Assembly (NCBI RefSeq): GCF_030646015.1
Contig: NZ_JAUSLT010000194.1
Location: 17,017 to 81,016 of the forward strand
Direction of reading: 5' to 3'
Length of the DNA: 64,000 bases
DNA from: Bradyrhizobium sp.
GTDB taxonomy: Bacteria; Pseudomonadota; Alphaproteobacteria; Rhizobiales; Xanthobacteraceae
Made by a program: the position numbers and the translations under genes. How positions within the stretch are numbered: position 1 is the stretch's first letter; every line of letters starts with the position of its first letter. Below are positions 1 to 8,995 of the stretch, piece by piece. The notes beneath the pieces are model-generated. The model searched no databases and was not told where the DNA came from. It was given only the letters and a program-made list of their open reading frames with translations.

Positions 1-211
1 CCAGCGCCTTGTCGGCGACCAGCCGCGATACCGCCTCGCGCACCGGCATGATGGAGACGCCGAGCACTTCCGCCGCCGCGCGCAGCGACAATTTCTCGCC
101 CGGTGCCAGCCGGCCGGACATCAGCAGATCCGCCAGCCTGGCATAGGCGCGCTCGCCCAGCGTCTGACGGTCCAGCGGTTCCACCAGGTTGAGCGCGGTG
201 GGCAAATTCAA
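1..211 (-). CDS. GntR-family transcriptional regulator, N-terminal part (runs off the left edge)
   Basis: About 70 residues are visible on the minus strand, and the rest lies outside the window. They contain a typical GntR winged-helix start: a LGERAYARLADLLMSGRL segment, then LAPGEKLSLRAAAEVLGVS and MPVREAVSRL, which match the conserved GntR DNA-binding helices (PG.L.E..LA..LGVSR.PVREAL). The start is put at a TTG at 211. An upstream in-frame TTG (about 259) is possible and no ATG fits this frame. The gene is divergent from the ABC operon beginning at 376, and a perfect 12-bp palindrome lies between them, as expected for a local regulator of that operon. The effector domain (FCD or UTRA) cannot be seen, so the subfamily is unknown. 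Confidence 0.75.
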   Translation of the reverse strand, partial: MNLPTALNLVEPLDRQTLGERAYARLADLLMSGRLAPGEKLSLRAAAEVLGVSIMPVREAVSRLVADKAL

Positions 212-283
212 CGGAAGGCTCCCCCATGCGCCCGGATGTTTCGAGAGGGGACTCGACAACGGCCCGGACTTTTGTCAGTCTAA

Positions 284-295
284 CTGTGATCACAG
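284..295. promoter_or_regulatory. Perfect 12-bp palindrome, probable GntR operator
   Basis: The sequence CTGTGATCACAG is its own reverse complement. It sits in the divergent region between the GntR gene and the ABC operon. Short GT-N-AC palindromes of this kind are known operators of FCD-type GntR regulators. A CRP/FNR-type site would need a 4-6 bp spacer between TGTGA and TCACA, which is absent here. The assignment is inferred from position and symmetry. Confidence 0.55.
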
Positions 296-375
296 ATCAC
301 GGCAAGCGACACAGCGCCTGCCGAAAAGAAGAAACAGCCGCAGCCCACGCGGCCGCACCAGGGAGATGAAGGCTG

Positions 376-1632
376 ATGTCCAATAATAGTCAATTCACAC
401 GCCGTAGCCTGTTGAAGACCGCCGGCGGCATTGCCCTGGTGTCGGGAATCTCCGCGCCGGCGATTTTGCGCGCCCAGACCGCCGATGTCATCAAGATCGG
501 CCATCTGACGCCGCGCACCGGCTTTCTCGGACCGCTCGGCGAATACGCCGCGATGGCCGCCGATCTCGCGGTGGAGGAGATCAACGCCGCCGGCGGCATG
601 ATGGGCCGCAAGGTGGAGCTTCTGAAGGAGGATTCGGTCAATCCACAGACCGCCTCGACCAAGGCCGAGCGCATGATCGAGCGCGACAAGGTCGCCTGCA
701 TCATCGGCGAAATCTCTTCGGCCTCGTGCCTGACCATCGCGCAGGTGGCCTCGCGCACCAAGACCCTGTTTATCAACACCGGCGGCAACTCCGACGCGCT
801 GCGCGGCAAGGATTGCCAGCGTTACATGTTCCACGTCGAGTCGCAGAACTCGATGTACGTCAAAACCGTCGGTCGCTCATTCCTGCGCGACGGCCTGGTC
901 AAGGGCAAGAAGTGGTATTCGCTGACGGCCGACTACGCCTTCGGCCATGACCTGCTGAAGGTCTCGAAGCGCTTCATGGAAGCCAATGGCGGCAACTTCG
1001 CCGGCGACGATCTGGTGCCGACCGACGCCACCGACTTCTCCGCCTATCTGCTCAAGATCCGCGAAGCCAAGCCCGATCTGGTCGTGATCAATCTCGCCGG
1101 CAACCAGATCACCAACTTCCTCAAGCAATACGCGGAATTCGGCCTGACCTTCCCGGTCGGCGGCTTCGGCTTCGACACCGCGCTGGCCTGGGCGGCCGGC
1201 AAGGGCAATTTCGTCGGCACCTGGCCGGTGGTGTGGCACCATCTGCTCGATACCCCCGGCTCCAAGGCGTTCGTCACGGCCTTCACCAACAAATACAAGA
1301 AGCCGCCGGAGAACCAGGCCTGGGGCGATTACGTCGCCACCAAAATCGTGGCCAAGGCCATCAATGACCTGAAATCGGCGGAATCGCCGAAGATCATCGA
1401 ACACTTCGAGAAGGGTGCGAAGTTTGACGTGCTGAAGACGCGGGAAGGCTATTTCCGCGCCTCGGATCATCAATTGATGCACGAAATGTACGCGGTTACG
1501 GCGTTGCCCGCCGACAAGATCAAGAACCAGTGGGACATCTTCGCTTCCAGCCCGGCGGTGCCGGCTGCCAACGAAGACCTCGAGATCATCGCCGCGACCA
1601 AGGAAGAGAACAGCTGCACGTTCCCGAGCTGA
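376..1632 (+). CDS. Branched-chain-amino-acid-type ABC transporter substrate-binding protein
   Basis: A 418-residue periplasmic binding protein of the LivK/type 1 fold. The N-terminus has a twin-arginine signal (R9-R10 followed by SLLK), a hydrophobic stretch, and a likely cleavage site after ILRA near residue 33. The mature part starts with VIKIGHLTPRTGFLGPLGEYAA, the usual first strand and ligand loop of this family. It would capture the solute for the LivH and LivM-G-F proteins encoded next. Despite the family name, these proteins bind many amides, aromatic acids and amino acids, so the ligand is unknown. The linked dehydrogenase and BKACE suggest a hydroxy or keto acid. Start ATG 376 follows a GAAGG-like ribosome site. 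A palindromic repeat separates it from livH and may favour higher expression of the binding protein. Confidence 0.9.
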   Translation: MSNNSQFTRRSLLKTAGGIALVSGISAPAILRAQTADVIKIGHLTPRTGFLGPLGEYAAMAADLAVEEINAAGGMMGRKVELLKEDSVNPQTASTKAERMIERDKVACIIGEISSASCLTIAQVASRTKTLFINTGGNSDALRGKDCQRYMFHVESQNSMYVKTVGRSFLRDGLVKGKKWYSLTADYAFGHDLLKVSKRFMEANGGNFAGDDLVPTDATDFSAYLLKIREAKPDLVVINLAGNQITNFLKQYAEFGLTFPVGGFGFDTALAWAAGKGNFVGTWPVVWHHLLDTPGSKAFVTAFTNKYKKPPENQAWGDYVATKIVAKAINDLKSAESPKIIEHFEKGAKFDVLKTREGYFRASDHQLMHEMYAVTALPADKIKNQWDIFASSPAVPAANEDLEIIAATKEENSCTFPS

Positions 1633-1655
1633 TCCAAGAGAACGCCGGCCCTCTT

Positions 1656-1810
1656 ACCCTCCCCTGGAGGGGGAGGGTCGACGCGAATGAAATGAGCGGC
1701 GGGGTGGGGTGAAAGTCTCTCTTCTCGAACAGTGCCCGGGTTGAGAGACCGCCACCCCACCCCGTCTCGCATCTGCGATGCGAGCCGACCCTCCCCCTCC
1801 AGGGGAGGGT
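1656..1810. repeat. Palindromic intergenic repeat, family A, copy 1
   Basis: An element of about 155 bp bounded by inverted arms, accctcccctggaggggg... at the left and the complementary ...ccccctccaggggagggt at the right. Inner complementary blocks are GCGGGGTGGGGTG and CACCCCACCCCG. The same layout recurs at 12981, 25817 and 30302. It lies between the binding-protein gene and livH and could fold as a long hairpin in the transcript. Confidence 0.85.
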
Positions 1811-1864
1811 GAAGAAGAACGCCGCCGCTCGAAGGGCGCCGCCTCCGATAATGAGACCCCATCC

Positions 1865-2743
1865 ATGTCCACCATGTTGCTCGCCCAGCAAATCCTCAAC
1901 GGCCTGCTCGACGGTGTCTACTACCTGCTGATCGCGCTCGGCCTGTCGCTGATCTTCTCGCTCGGCGGCATCGTCAACCTCGCGCATGGCGCTTTCTACG
2001 CGATCGGCGCCTACCTGACGCTGGTGCTGTCGCCTTATCTCGGCTTCGGCGGCTCGTTCGTGGCGGCACCGGTAGTGGTGGCGCTGATGGGCGTGGTGAT
2101 CGAGCGCACGCTGTTCCGCCGCTTCTATCGCTCCGATCCGATCCTCTCGCTGCTGATGACGTTCGGTCTAGCCATGGTGGCGGAGCAGGCGCTGCGGATG
2201 ATCTTCGGCGCGCCGCCCTTGTCCTATTCGATACCGACATGGCTGCGCGGACAGGTCGCGATCGGCAGCTTCATCTATTCGTTCTATCGCGTGGTGCTGC
2301 TCGGCATCGCCATAACCTGCATCGCCGCGCTCTGGCTGCTGCTGCAGAAGACCTCGTTCGGCCGCGTGGTGCGCGCCGGTGTGCAAAACCCCGACATGGT
2401 CGGCGCGCTCGGCATTTCCCTGCAGCCCTATATGTCCGCGGTCGCGGCGCTCGGCATCGGCCTTGCGGGCCTTGCCGGCGTGCTGCTGGCGCCGATCTAT
2501 TCGATCCATCCGGCGATGGGCCAGGAAATCATCACGCCGGCCTTCGTCGTGGTGGTGATCGGCGGCCTCGGATCATTCTGGGGCGTGGTGGCCGCCGCCT
2601 TGCTGGTCGGCCTCGTCAAGGGCGTCATGGTCGGAATCGGCTATTCCGCGGCTTCCACCGCGGCAATCTATCTTCTGATGCTTCTGGTGCTGCTGTTCCG
2701 GCCACGCGGCCTGTTCGGCGAACGCATCACGCGGTTCGAGTGA
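1865..2743 (+). CDS. Branched-chain-amino-acid-type ABC permease (LivH type)
   Basis: A 292-residue inner-membrane permease made of hydrophobic helices. The segment GGIVNLAHGAFYAIGAYL near the N-terminus is the LivH family signature. FVVVVIGGLGSFWGVVAAAL in the C-terminal third corresponds to the cytoplasmic coupling loop. The start is the ATG at 1865 (STMLLAQQ...). The reading frame is open back to 1778, but that part is translated palindromic repeat, rich in proline and charged residues, and is not credible protein. The stop is 9 bp before the next gene, so the two are probably co-transcribed. It should form the permease heterodimer with the LivM domain of the following fusion. Confidence 0.93.
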   Translation: MSTMLLAQQILNGLLDGVYYLLIALGLSLIFSLGGIVNLAHGAFYAIGAYLTLVLSPYLGFGGSFVAAPVVVALMGVVIERTLFRRFYRSDPILSLLMTFGLAMVAEQALRMIFGAPPLSYSIPTWLRGQVAIGSFIYSFYRVVLLGIAITCIAALWLLLQKTSFGRVVRAGVQNPDMVGALGISLQPYMSAVAALGIGLAGLAGVLLAPIYSIHPAMGQEIITPAFVVVVIGGLGSFWGVVAAALLVGLVKGVMVGIGYSAASTAAIYLLMLLVLLFRPRGLFGERITRFE

Positions 2744-2752
2744 GACGCTGAC

Positions 2753-5272
2753 ATGATGAACCGCCTGCCCATTCCGCTTGTCATCGCCGCCCTCGGGCTG
2801 TTGGTGCTGCCGCCGCTGCTGCTGGCGCTCGGCCTCACCATGACCTCGGCCTCCGAGGTCGTCACCTTCGCGCTGGCCTGCATGGCGCTGAACATCCTGG
2901 TCGGGCACACCGGCCTGGTCTCGTTCGGCCATGGCGCCTGGTTCGGTCTCGCCGCCTATGCGGCGGCGCTGATCCAGCGCAATTTGATGCCGGACTCGTT
3001 TTTCGGCCCCACCATCGGCGGCGTCCTGATCGTGATGGCCGTCGCGCTCACCTTCGGATTCCTGATCCTGCGCCGGCGCGGCGTGTATTTCTCGCTGCTG
3101 ACCCTGGCGCTGGCGGCGATGCTGTATGCCGTGGCGTTCCGCTGGACCGACGTCACCGGCGGCGAGAACGGCCTCGGCGGCATCACCCGTCCCAGTCTGT
3201 TCGGCGTCAATCTGGAATCCTCCACCAATTACTACTGGTTCGTCGCCGCCATCGCCTTCCTGGTTCTGATCCTGCTGTGGCGCTTCCACAATTCGACCGT
3301 CGGCACCGTGCTGGTGGCGATCCGCGAGAACGAACAGCGCGCGCGTTTCCTCGGCTATCCCACCAACCGCTACAAGCTGGCCGCTTTCGTGCTGTCCGCC
3401 GGGATCACCGGGCTTGCCGGCATACTCTTGCTGTTCCAGAACCGCATGACCTCGGCCGATCCGATCTCGGTGGCATTTTCAGGCGAATTGCTGGCGATGG
3501 TGGTGATCGGCGGCATGCGCAGTTTCCTGGGGCCGGCGCTCGGCGCGCTGTTCTTCATCCTGTTCCGCGAATTCCTCGGCATCTATACCGAGAACTGGCT
3601 GTTCTGGTTCGGCCTGGTGTTCGTCGGCTTCATCGTGTTTTCGCCGACAGGTCTGGTCGGCGTCGGCGAACGGCTGATCGCGCCGTTCCGCAAGAAGACC
3701 ACCGAGGATGCCGCGATGTCGGCGCGCCGCATCGAAGCGTTGCCGCTGCCGGAATTCCTGCGGCCGAAATCTCACACCGACGGGGCGGTGCTGTCAGCCC
3801 GCCACATCGTCAAGAGCTTTGGCGGCATCAAAGCCGTGCAAGGCATCGATATCTCGATTGAAGACCGCACGCTGCATGCGCTGATCGGACCCAACGGCGC
3901 CGGCAAGACCACCGCGTTCAACCTGCTGTCCGGCATGTTTCCGCCCGATGAAGGCTCGGTCTCGCTGCTGGGCCAGCCGATCGCAGGCCATACGCCGGAG
4001 GAGATCGCGCGCGCCGGCATCGGCCGTTCATTCCAGATTACAAATCTGTTTCCGGCGCTCAGCGTCGGCGAAAACATCCGCCTCGCCGTGCAGGCGCGGC
4101 ATCCACAGCGCTTCGACCCCATCACCAATGCGCTGTCGATCGAGGCGATCAACGAAGAGACCGACGCCACCATCCGCTATCTCGGCCTTGCCGGCATCGA
4201 GAAGGCCGAAGCCGGCATGCTGTCCTATGGCGGCCAGCGCCTACTCGACATGGGCGTCGCACTCGCCACCGCGCCCCGCGTGCTGCTGCTCGACGAGCCG
4301 CTCGCCGGCCTTGCCGCCGCCGAACGCGAACGCATCGGCGCCATCATCAAGCGCATCTCATCGGACCTGCCGGTGCTGCTGGTCGAACACGACATCGACC
4401 GGGTATTCCAGCTCGCCGACCATATCACCGTGATGAATGAAGGCCGGGTGCTGCTCGACGGCACCGTCGAGGAAGCGCGCGCCAGCCCCGAAGTGCAGGC
4501 CGTCTATATCGGCTCCGGCGCCACTGAAGTCGCCGCAAAGCCGCGCGAGACCGCCGCCCGCGTCAGTGCACTGCTGACGGCGAGCCAGGTCGATACCTTT
4601 TACGGCAAGAGCCACATCCTCAACGACGTCAATTTCACGCTGCACGAGAACGAGATCATCGCGCTGCTCGGCCGCAACGGCGCCGGCAAATCGACGCTGC
4701 TGAAGACCCTGATCGGAATCGCACCGGCGGCGAATGGATCGATCAGACTGGCGGACAGCGAGCTGATCGGTAATTCGTCCGCCCAGAATGCCCGGCTCGG
4801 CATCGGCTATGTGCCGCAGGGCCGCGGCCTGTTCGCCGGCATGAGCGTCGAGCAGAATCTCGAGCTTGGCGGCCTGAAGCGCCAGACCGGCAACGGCGTG
4901 CACTGGACCCGGGAGCGGATCTACGAATACTTCCCGCGCATCAAGGAGCGACTCGACAGCCCGGCGGATTATCTCTCCGGCGGCGAGCAGCAGATGGTGG
5001 CGGTGGCTCGCGCGCTGTCGGGCGATGTGCGAGTATTGCTGCTCGACGAACCGTTCGAGGGCCTCGCGCCCACCGTGGTGGAGCAATTGTTCGAGACGTT
5101 CGACCGGCTGCGCAAGGAAATCGCCATCATCATCGTCGATCACCATCTCGATTTGGCGCTGGCTCTGTCGGATACGACGGTGGCGCTGGAGCGCGGCCGG
5201 GTGATCCACCAGGGGCCGTCGAAGGCGCTGCGCGACGATCTCGATCTGCGCCGCAAGGTGCTTTGGCTATGA
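2753..5272 (+). CDS. LivM-LivG-LivF fusion: ABC permease with two ATPase domains in one chain
   Basis: One uninterrupted 839-residue frame holds three proteins that are usually separate. Residues 1 to about 310 are a LivM permease (NILVGHTGLVSFGHGAWFG; later VVIGGMRSFLGP). Residues about 340-585 are a LivG ATPase with Walker A GPNGAGKTT at 379 and LLLDEPLAGL as Walker B; its signature is the atypical LSYGGQ. Residues about 605-839 are a LivF ATPase with Walker A GRNGAGKST at 640, signature LSGGEQQ, and Walker B LLLDEPFEGL. LivM-LivG fusions are known in related bacteria, while the triple fusion is less usual. Linkers lie at about 310-340 and 585-605. With LivH and the binding protein it completes an importer. 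The next gene is 24 bp downstream. Confidence 0.92.
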   Translation: MMNRLPIPLVIAALGLLVLPPLLLALGLTMTSASEVVTFALACMALNILVGHTGLVSFGHGAWFGLAAYAAALIQRNLMPDSFFGPTIGGVLIVMAVALTFGFLILRRRGVYFSLLTLALAAMLYAVAFRWTDVTGGENGLGGITRPSLFGVNLESSTNYYWFVAAIAFLVLILLWRFHNSTVGTVLVAIRENEQRARFLGYPTNRYKLAAFVLSAGITGLAGILLLFQNRMTSADPISVAFSGELLAMVVIGGMRSFLGPALGALFFILFREFLGIYTENWLFWFGLVFVGFIVFSPTGLVGVGERLIAPFRKKTTEDAAMSARRIEALPLPEFLRPKSHTDGAVLSARHIVKSFGGIKAVQGIDISIEDRTLHALIGPNGAGKTTAFNLLSGMFPPDEGSVSLLGQPIAGHTPEEIARAGIGRSFQITNLFPALSVGENIRLAVQARHPQRFDPITNALSIEAINEETDATIRYLGLAGIEKAEAGMLSYGGQRLLDMGVALATAPRVLLLDEPLAGLAAAERERIGAIIKRISSDLPVLLVEHDIDRVFQLADHITVMNEGRVLLDGTVEEARASPEVQAVYIGSGATEVAAKPRETAARVSALLTASQVDTFYGKSHILNDVNFTLHENEIIALLGRNGAGKSTLLKTLIGIAPAANGSIRLADSELIGNSSAQNARLGIGYVPQGRGLFAGMSVEQNLELGGLKRQTGNGVHWTRERIYEYFPRIKERLDSPADYLSGGEQQMVAVARALSGDVRVLLLDEPFEGLAPTVVEQLFETFDRLRKEIAIIIVDHHLDLALALSDTTVALERGRVIHQGPSKALRDDLDLRRKVLWL

Positions 5273-5296
5273 GACCAAGGTTTGTGAGAAGCGAAA

Positions 5297-6244
5297 ATGA
5301 CCAGTACTGAACGCAACGTCGCCATTGTCGGCTCCGGCCTGATCGGGCGCGCTTGGGCCACGATCTTCGCGCGCGCGGGCTGGAACGTGCGGCTCACCGA
5401 TCCGCATATTCCGACCCTGAAGGCGGCCCCCCGGCTGATCCGTGACGAATTGCACGCGCTGGCACGCCATGGCCTTTGCAGCGATCCGGACGGCGCGGTG
5501 GCGCGGGTCTCGATCGCGGCCAGCCTGCAGGAAGCCCTGCTCGACGTCGAATTCGTCCAGGAGAACGGGCCGGAGATCGTCGAGGACAAGAAGACCATCT
5601 TCGCCCAGCTAGACAAGCTCACCCCGCCGAACGCGCTGCTGGTGTCCTCGACTTCGGCCATCACGGCCTCGCGCTTCACCGAAACGCTGCCCGGCCGGGC
5701 GCGCTGCCTGGTCGGCCATCCCGTCAACCCGCCGCATCTGGTGCCGCTGGTCGAACTGTGCGGCGCGCCGTGGACCTCGCCCGACGCGATCGATCGCGCC
5801 CGAAATATCTACCGCGAGATCGGACAGGTGCCGGTGACGATCAACCGCGAGATCAACGGCTTTGTCTTGAACCGGTTGCAGGGCGCGCTGCTCGCCGAAG
5901 CGTTTCGCCTGGTCGGCGAAGGCTATATCTCGGCCGAGGATCTCGACCACACCGTGAAGGATGGCCTCGGCCTGCGCTGGTCGTTTCTCGGACCGTTCGA
6001 GACCATCGAGCTCAACGCGCCCGGCGGCATTCCCGATTACTGCGCGCGCTACACCGGCTTCTACAAGGAATTGGCTGCCGCTGCCGCCGGACCCGAAGTC
6101 TACCAAAGCCCGAACGTGGATCGGGTGATCGCGGCCTGGCCGCATCAGCCGACGCCGGAACGCATCGCCGAATTGACGCAGCGGCGCAACGAGCGCCTGG
6201 CGGCATTGGCCGCGCACAAAGCCCTGCAAAACGACAAATCCTGA
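5297..6244 (+). CDS. 3-hydroxyacyl-CoA dehydrogenase family, L-carnitine dehydrogenase-like
   Basis: A 315-residue NAD-dependent dehydrogenase. The Rossmann nucleotide loop GSGLIG is at 12-17. The HPVNPP motif with the probable catalytic histidine at 141 and GFVLNRLQGALLAEA in the C-terminal domain are typical of the 3HCDH/lambda-crystallin/carnitine 3-dehydrogenase group. The single-domain length fits carnitine dehydrogenase or L-gulonate dehydrogenase better than multifunctional FadB. The gene is followed after 34 bp by a BKACE. That pair is the known arrangement for carnitine breakdown, in which the dehydrogenase makes 3-dehydrocarnitine and the BKACE cleaves it with acetyl-CoA. The oxidation of a beta-hydroxy acid is well supported; carnitine as substrate is inference. 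Confidence 0.82.
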   Translation: MTSTERNVAIVGSGLIGRAWATIFARAGWNVRLTDPHIPTLKAAPRLIRDELHALARHGLCSDPDGAVARVSIAASLQEALLDVEFVQENGPEIVEDKKTIFAQLDKLTPPNALLVSSTSAITASRFTETLPGRARCLVGHPVNPPHLVPLVELCGAPWTSPDAIDRARNIYREIGQVPVTINREINGFVLNRLQGALLAEAFRLVGEGYISAEDLDHTVKDGLGLRWSFLGPFETIELNAPGGIPDYCARYTGFYKELAAAAAGPEVYQSPNVDRVIAAWPHQPTPERIAELTQRRNERLAALAAHKALQNDKS

Positions 6245-6278
6245 ACTGGCGACCGACCTTCAAGAAAGTGAGCATCCC

Positions 6279-7202
6279 ATGAGCCGCAAAGTCATCATCA
6301 CCTGTGCCGTGACCGGCGCGATCCACACCCCCTCGATGTCGAAGGCGCTGCCCGTGACGCCGCAGGAAATCGCCGACGCCGCGGTCGATGCCGCCGAAGC
6401 CGGTGCGGCCATCGTGCATCTGCACGCGCGCAATCCGAAGACCGGCCAGCCCGACCAGAGCCCTGAAGCCTTCGCGCTGTTCCTGAAGATCATCAAGCAG
6501 CGCTCCAACTGCGTGATCAACCTCACCACCGGCGGCGCGCCGACCATGACGGTGGACGAGCGCGTTCGCCCTGCCGCAGTCTACAAGCCGGAAGTGGCGT
6601 CCCTCAACATGGGTTCGATGAATTTTGCCTTCTTCGGCATGCTCAACCGCTTCAAGAAATTCGAGCACGACTGGGAACTGAAGCATCTGCAGAACAAGGA
6701 CATCGTGTTCCGCAACACGTTTCAGGACATCGAATACGTGTTGAAAACCCTGTCGGAGACCGGCACCCGCTTCGAATTCGAATGCTACGACACCGCGCAT
6801 CTCTACAACCTCAACTACTTCCTCGAGCAGGGCATGGTGAAGCCGCCCTTGTTCGTGCAGACGGTGTTCGGCCTGCAGGGCGGCACCGGCGCGCATCCGG
6901 AGGATGTGCTGCACATGAAGCGCACCGCCGACCGGCTGTTCGGCGACAAGATGGTGTGGTCGGTGCTGGGCGCCGGGCGCAACCAGCTGCCGATCGCGGC
7001 AATGGCCGCCGCCATGGGCGGCAATATCCGCGTCGGCCTCGAGGACTCGCTGTGGGCGGCTCCCGGCCGGATGGCGGCGTCGAATGCCGAACAGGTCACG
7101 CTCGCCCGCAAGATCATCGAAGGCCTCGGCCTCCAGGTGGCGACGCCGGACGAGGCCCGTGAAATTCTCGACCTCAAGGGCGGTGACAAGCTGGAGGTTT
7201 GA
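6279..7202 (+). CDS. BKACE family beta-keto acid cleavage enzyme (DUF849)
   Basis: A 307-residue TIM-barrel enzyme of the beta-keto acid cleavage family (prototype Kce, 3-keto-5-aminohexanoate cleavage enzyme). It condenses a beta-keto acid with acetyl-CoA and splits the product to acetoacetyl-CoA plus a shortened acid-derived product. Metal ligands are visible: HLH at 47-49 (IVHLHARNP) and the glutamate at 255 in RVGLEDS. The N-terminus VIITCAVTGAIHTPSMS is characteristic. Immediately upstream is the dehydrogenase that could make its keto acid substrate, and ABC importers flank the pair. A second, divergent BKACE lies at 18654. The exact substrate cannot be read from sequence; dehydrocarnitine is the leading guess from context. 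Confidence 0.9.
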   Translation: MSRKVIITCAVTGAIHTPSMSKALPVTPQEIADAAVDAAEAGAAIVHLHARNPKTGQPDQSPEAFALFLKIIKQRSNCVINLTTGGAPTMTVDERVRPAAVYKPEVASLNMGSMNFAFFGMLNRFKKFEHDWELKHLQNKDIVFRNTFQDIEYVLKTLSETGTRFEFECYDTAHLYNLNYFLEQGMVKPPLFVQTVFGLQGGTGAHPEDVLHMKRTADRLFGDKMVWSVLGAGRNQLPIAAMAAAMGGNIRVGLEDSLWAAPGRMAASNAEQVTLARKIIEGLGLQVATPDEAREILDLKGGDKLEV

Positions 7203-7391
7203 GCGGTTCCGGCCGGCGCAGACCATTGCGCGCTGCACCAACGGCTGCGTCGCCGATTAGCCGTCGCACGGAATTGCATTAATCCGAAGGATCGAGGCCG
7301 GCGCCGGCCTTACGGGTTGCGCGAGCGCGCCGTCATGGCTAACCTCCTCGACAATCGGCCCGATGAGGCTGAAACATCGAGGGAGGGGAAC

Positions 7392-8990
7392 ATGCGGAGC
7401 GTACGCGCGCTTGCGGCCGTGGCGTTGTCTTTGTTGGCGGCTTCCAACGTCGCTGCGTTGGCTGCCGAACCCAAGAATGGCGGCATTCTGAAGGTCTATC
7501 ACCGCGACAGTCCGGCCAGCGCCTCGATCCATGAGGAGGCGACCTATTCGGTCAACATCCCCTTCATGCCGATCTTCAACAACCTCGTCATCTACAAGCA
7601 GGACGTGCCGCAAAACTCCATGGAGTCGATCGTCCCGGACCTCGCGGAGAGTTGGGCCTGGAGCGGCGACAGGAAAACGCTCAGCTTCAAGCTGCGACAG
7701 GGCGTCAAATGGCACGACGGCAAGCCGTTCACGTCAGCCGACGTCAAGTGCACCTTCGACATGCTGATGGGCAAATCCCAGCAGAAGTTCCGCAAGAACC
7801 CGCGCAAGTCCTGGTACAGCGAGGTTGTCGACGTCACGCCGAAAGGCGACTTCGAGGTCGCCTTCAACCTCACGCGGCCGCAGCCGTCGATGCTGGCGCT
7901 GCTCGCCTCCGGCTACACGCCGGTCTATCCCTGCCACGTCTCTCCCGGCGACATGCGCACCAAGCCGGTCGGCACCGGTCCGTTCAAGTTCGTCGAGTTC
8001 AAGGCCAACGAATCCATCAAGATCACGCGTAACCCGGACTACTGGAAGAAGGGCCTGCCGCACCTCGACGGCATCGAATACACCATCATCACCAACCGCT
8101 CGACCGCCATTCTCGGCTTTATTTCCGGCCAGTTCGACATGACGTTTCCGACCGAAGTCTCGATCCCCCTGCTCAAGGACGTCAAGAAGCAGGCGCCGAA
8201 GGCGGTGTGCGTCGTCGAGCCGGTCAACGTCTCCACCAACATCATCGTCAACTCGTCGTCGCCGCCGTTCGACAACATCGACATTCGCCGCGCGATGGCG
8301 TTGGCGCTCGACCGTAAGGCCTTCGTCTCGATCCTGTTCGAAGGCCAGGCGGACATCGGCGGCACCATGCTTCCGGCGCCCGGCGGTTTATGGGCGATGC
8401 CGAAGGAGATGTTGGAGACAATTCCGGGCTACGGCCCCGACATCAACGCCAACCGGGAGGAAGCCCGCAAACTGATGGCGAAAGCGGGCTATGGGCCGGG
8501 CAAGCACCTCGCCGTCAAGGTCGCCACCCGTAACATTCCGATCTACCGCGACCCCGCCATCATCCTGATCGATCAGCTGAAGAGCATCCATATCGACGGC
8601 GAACTCGACGTGGTGGAAACCGCCAACTGGTTCTCAAAAGTGGCGCGCAAGGACTACGCGCTCGGCCTCAATTTGACCGGCAATGCGGTCGACGATCCCG
8701 ACCAGTCGTTCTTCGAAAACTATTCCTGCGGCTCGGAGCGGAACTACACCAACTACTGCAACAAGGACATCGAGAAGATGTTCGACGAGCAGTCCGCCGA
8801 GACCGACGTCGCCAAGCGCAAGAAGCTGGTCTGGGAGATCGACAAGAAGCTGCAGGAAGACGTCGCCCGCCCGATCATCTATCACGGCCGCATGGGCTCG
8901 TGCTGGCAGCCCTATGTGAAGGGCATCACCATCATGGTGAACAGCTCCTACAACGGCTATCGTTACGAGGATGTGTGGATGGACAAGTAG
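7392..8990 (+). CDS. Peptide/opine-type ABC transporter substrate-binding protein (SBP family 5)
   Basis: A 532-residue periplasmic binding protein of the DppA/OppA/NikA family. It has a Sec signal (hydrophobic residues 8-22, cleavage near AALAAEP) followed by GGILKVYHRDSP. The interior has the family motifs LAESWAWS, FKLRQGVKWHDGKPFTSADV and VGTGPFKF. The ATG at 7392 is chosen because GGGAGGGGAA lies just upstream; the frame is open further up without a good site. It is first in a five-gene set with the B, C, D and F genes. A stem-loop directly follows its stop. Family members carry peptides, opines, betaines and sugars, so the cargo is open. Confidence 0.92.
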   Translation: MRSVRALAAVALSLLAASNVAALAAEPKNGGILKVYHRDSPASASIHEEATYSVNIPFMPIFNNLVIYKQDVPQNSMESIVPDLAESWAWSGDRKTLSFKLRQGVKWHDGKPFTSADVKCTFDMLMGKSQQKFRKNPRKSWYSEVVDVTPKGDFEVAFNLTRPQPSMLALLASGYTPVYPCHVSPGDMRTKPVGTGPFKFVEFKANESIKITRNPDYWKKGLPHLDGIEYTIITNRSTAILGFISGQFDMTFPTEVSIPLLKDVKKQAPKAVCVVEPVNVSTNIIVNSSSPPFDNIDIRRAMALALDRKAFVSILFEGQADIGGTMLPAPGGLWAMPKEMLETIPGYGPDINANREEARKLMAKAGYGPGKHLAVKVATRNIPIYRDPAIILIDQLKSIHIDGELDVVETANWFSKVARKDYALGLNLTGNAVDDPDQSFFENYSCGSERNYTNYCNKDIEKMFDEQSAETDVAKRKKLVWEIDKKLQEDVARPIIYHGRMGSCWQPYVKGITIMVNSSYNGYRYEDVWMDK

Positions 8991-8995
8991 CCTCT

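Noticed and set aside
1778..1864. An N-terminal extension of LivH and similar extensions in other genes
   Set aside because: The extra codons translate palindromic repeat (PPPPGEGEEERR) and the family start fits the internal ATG.
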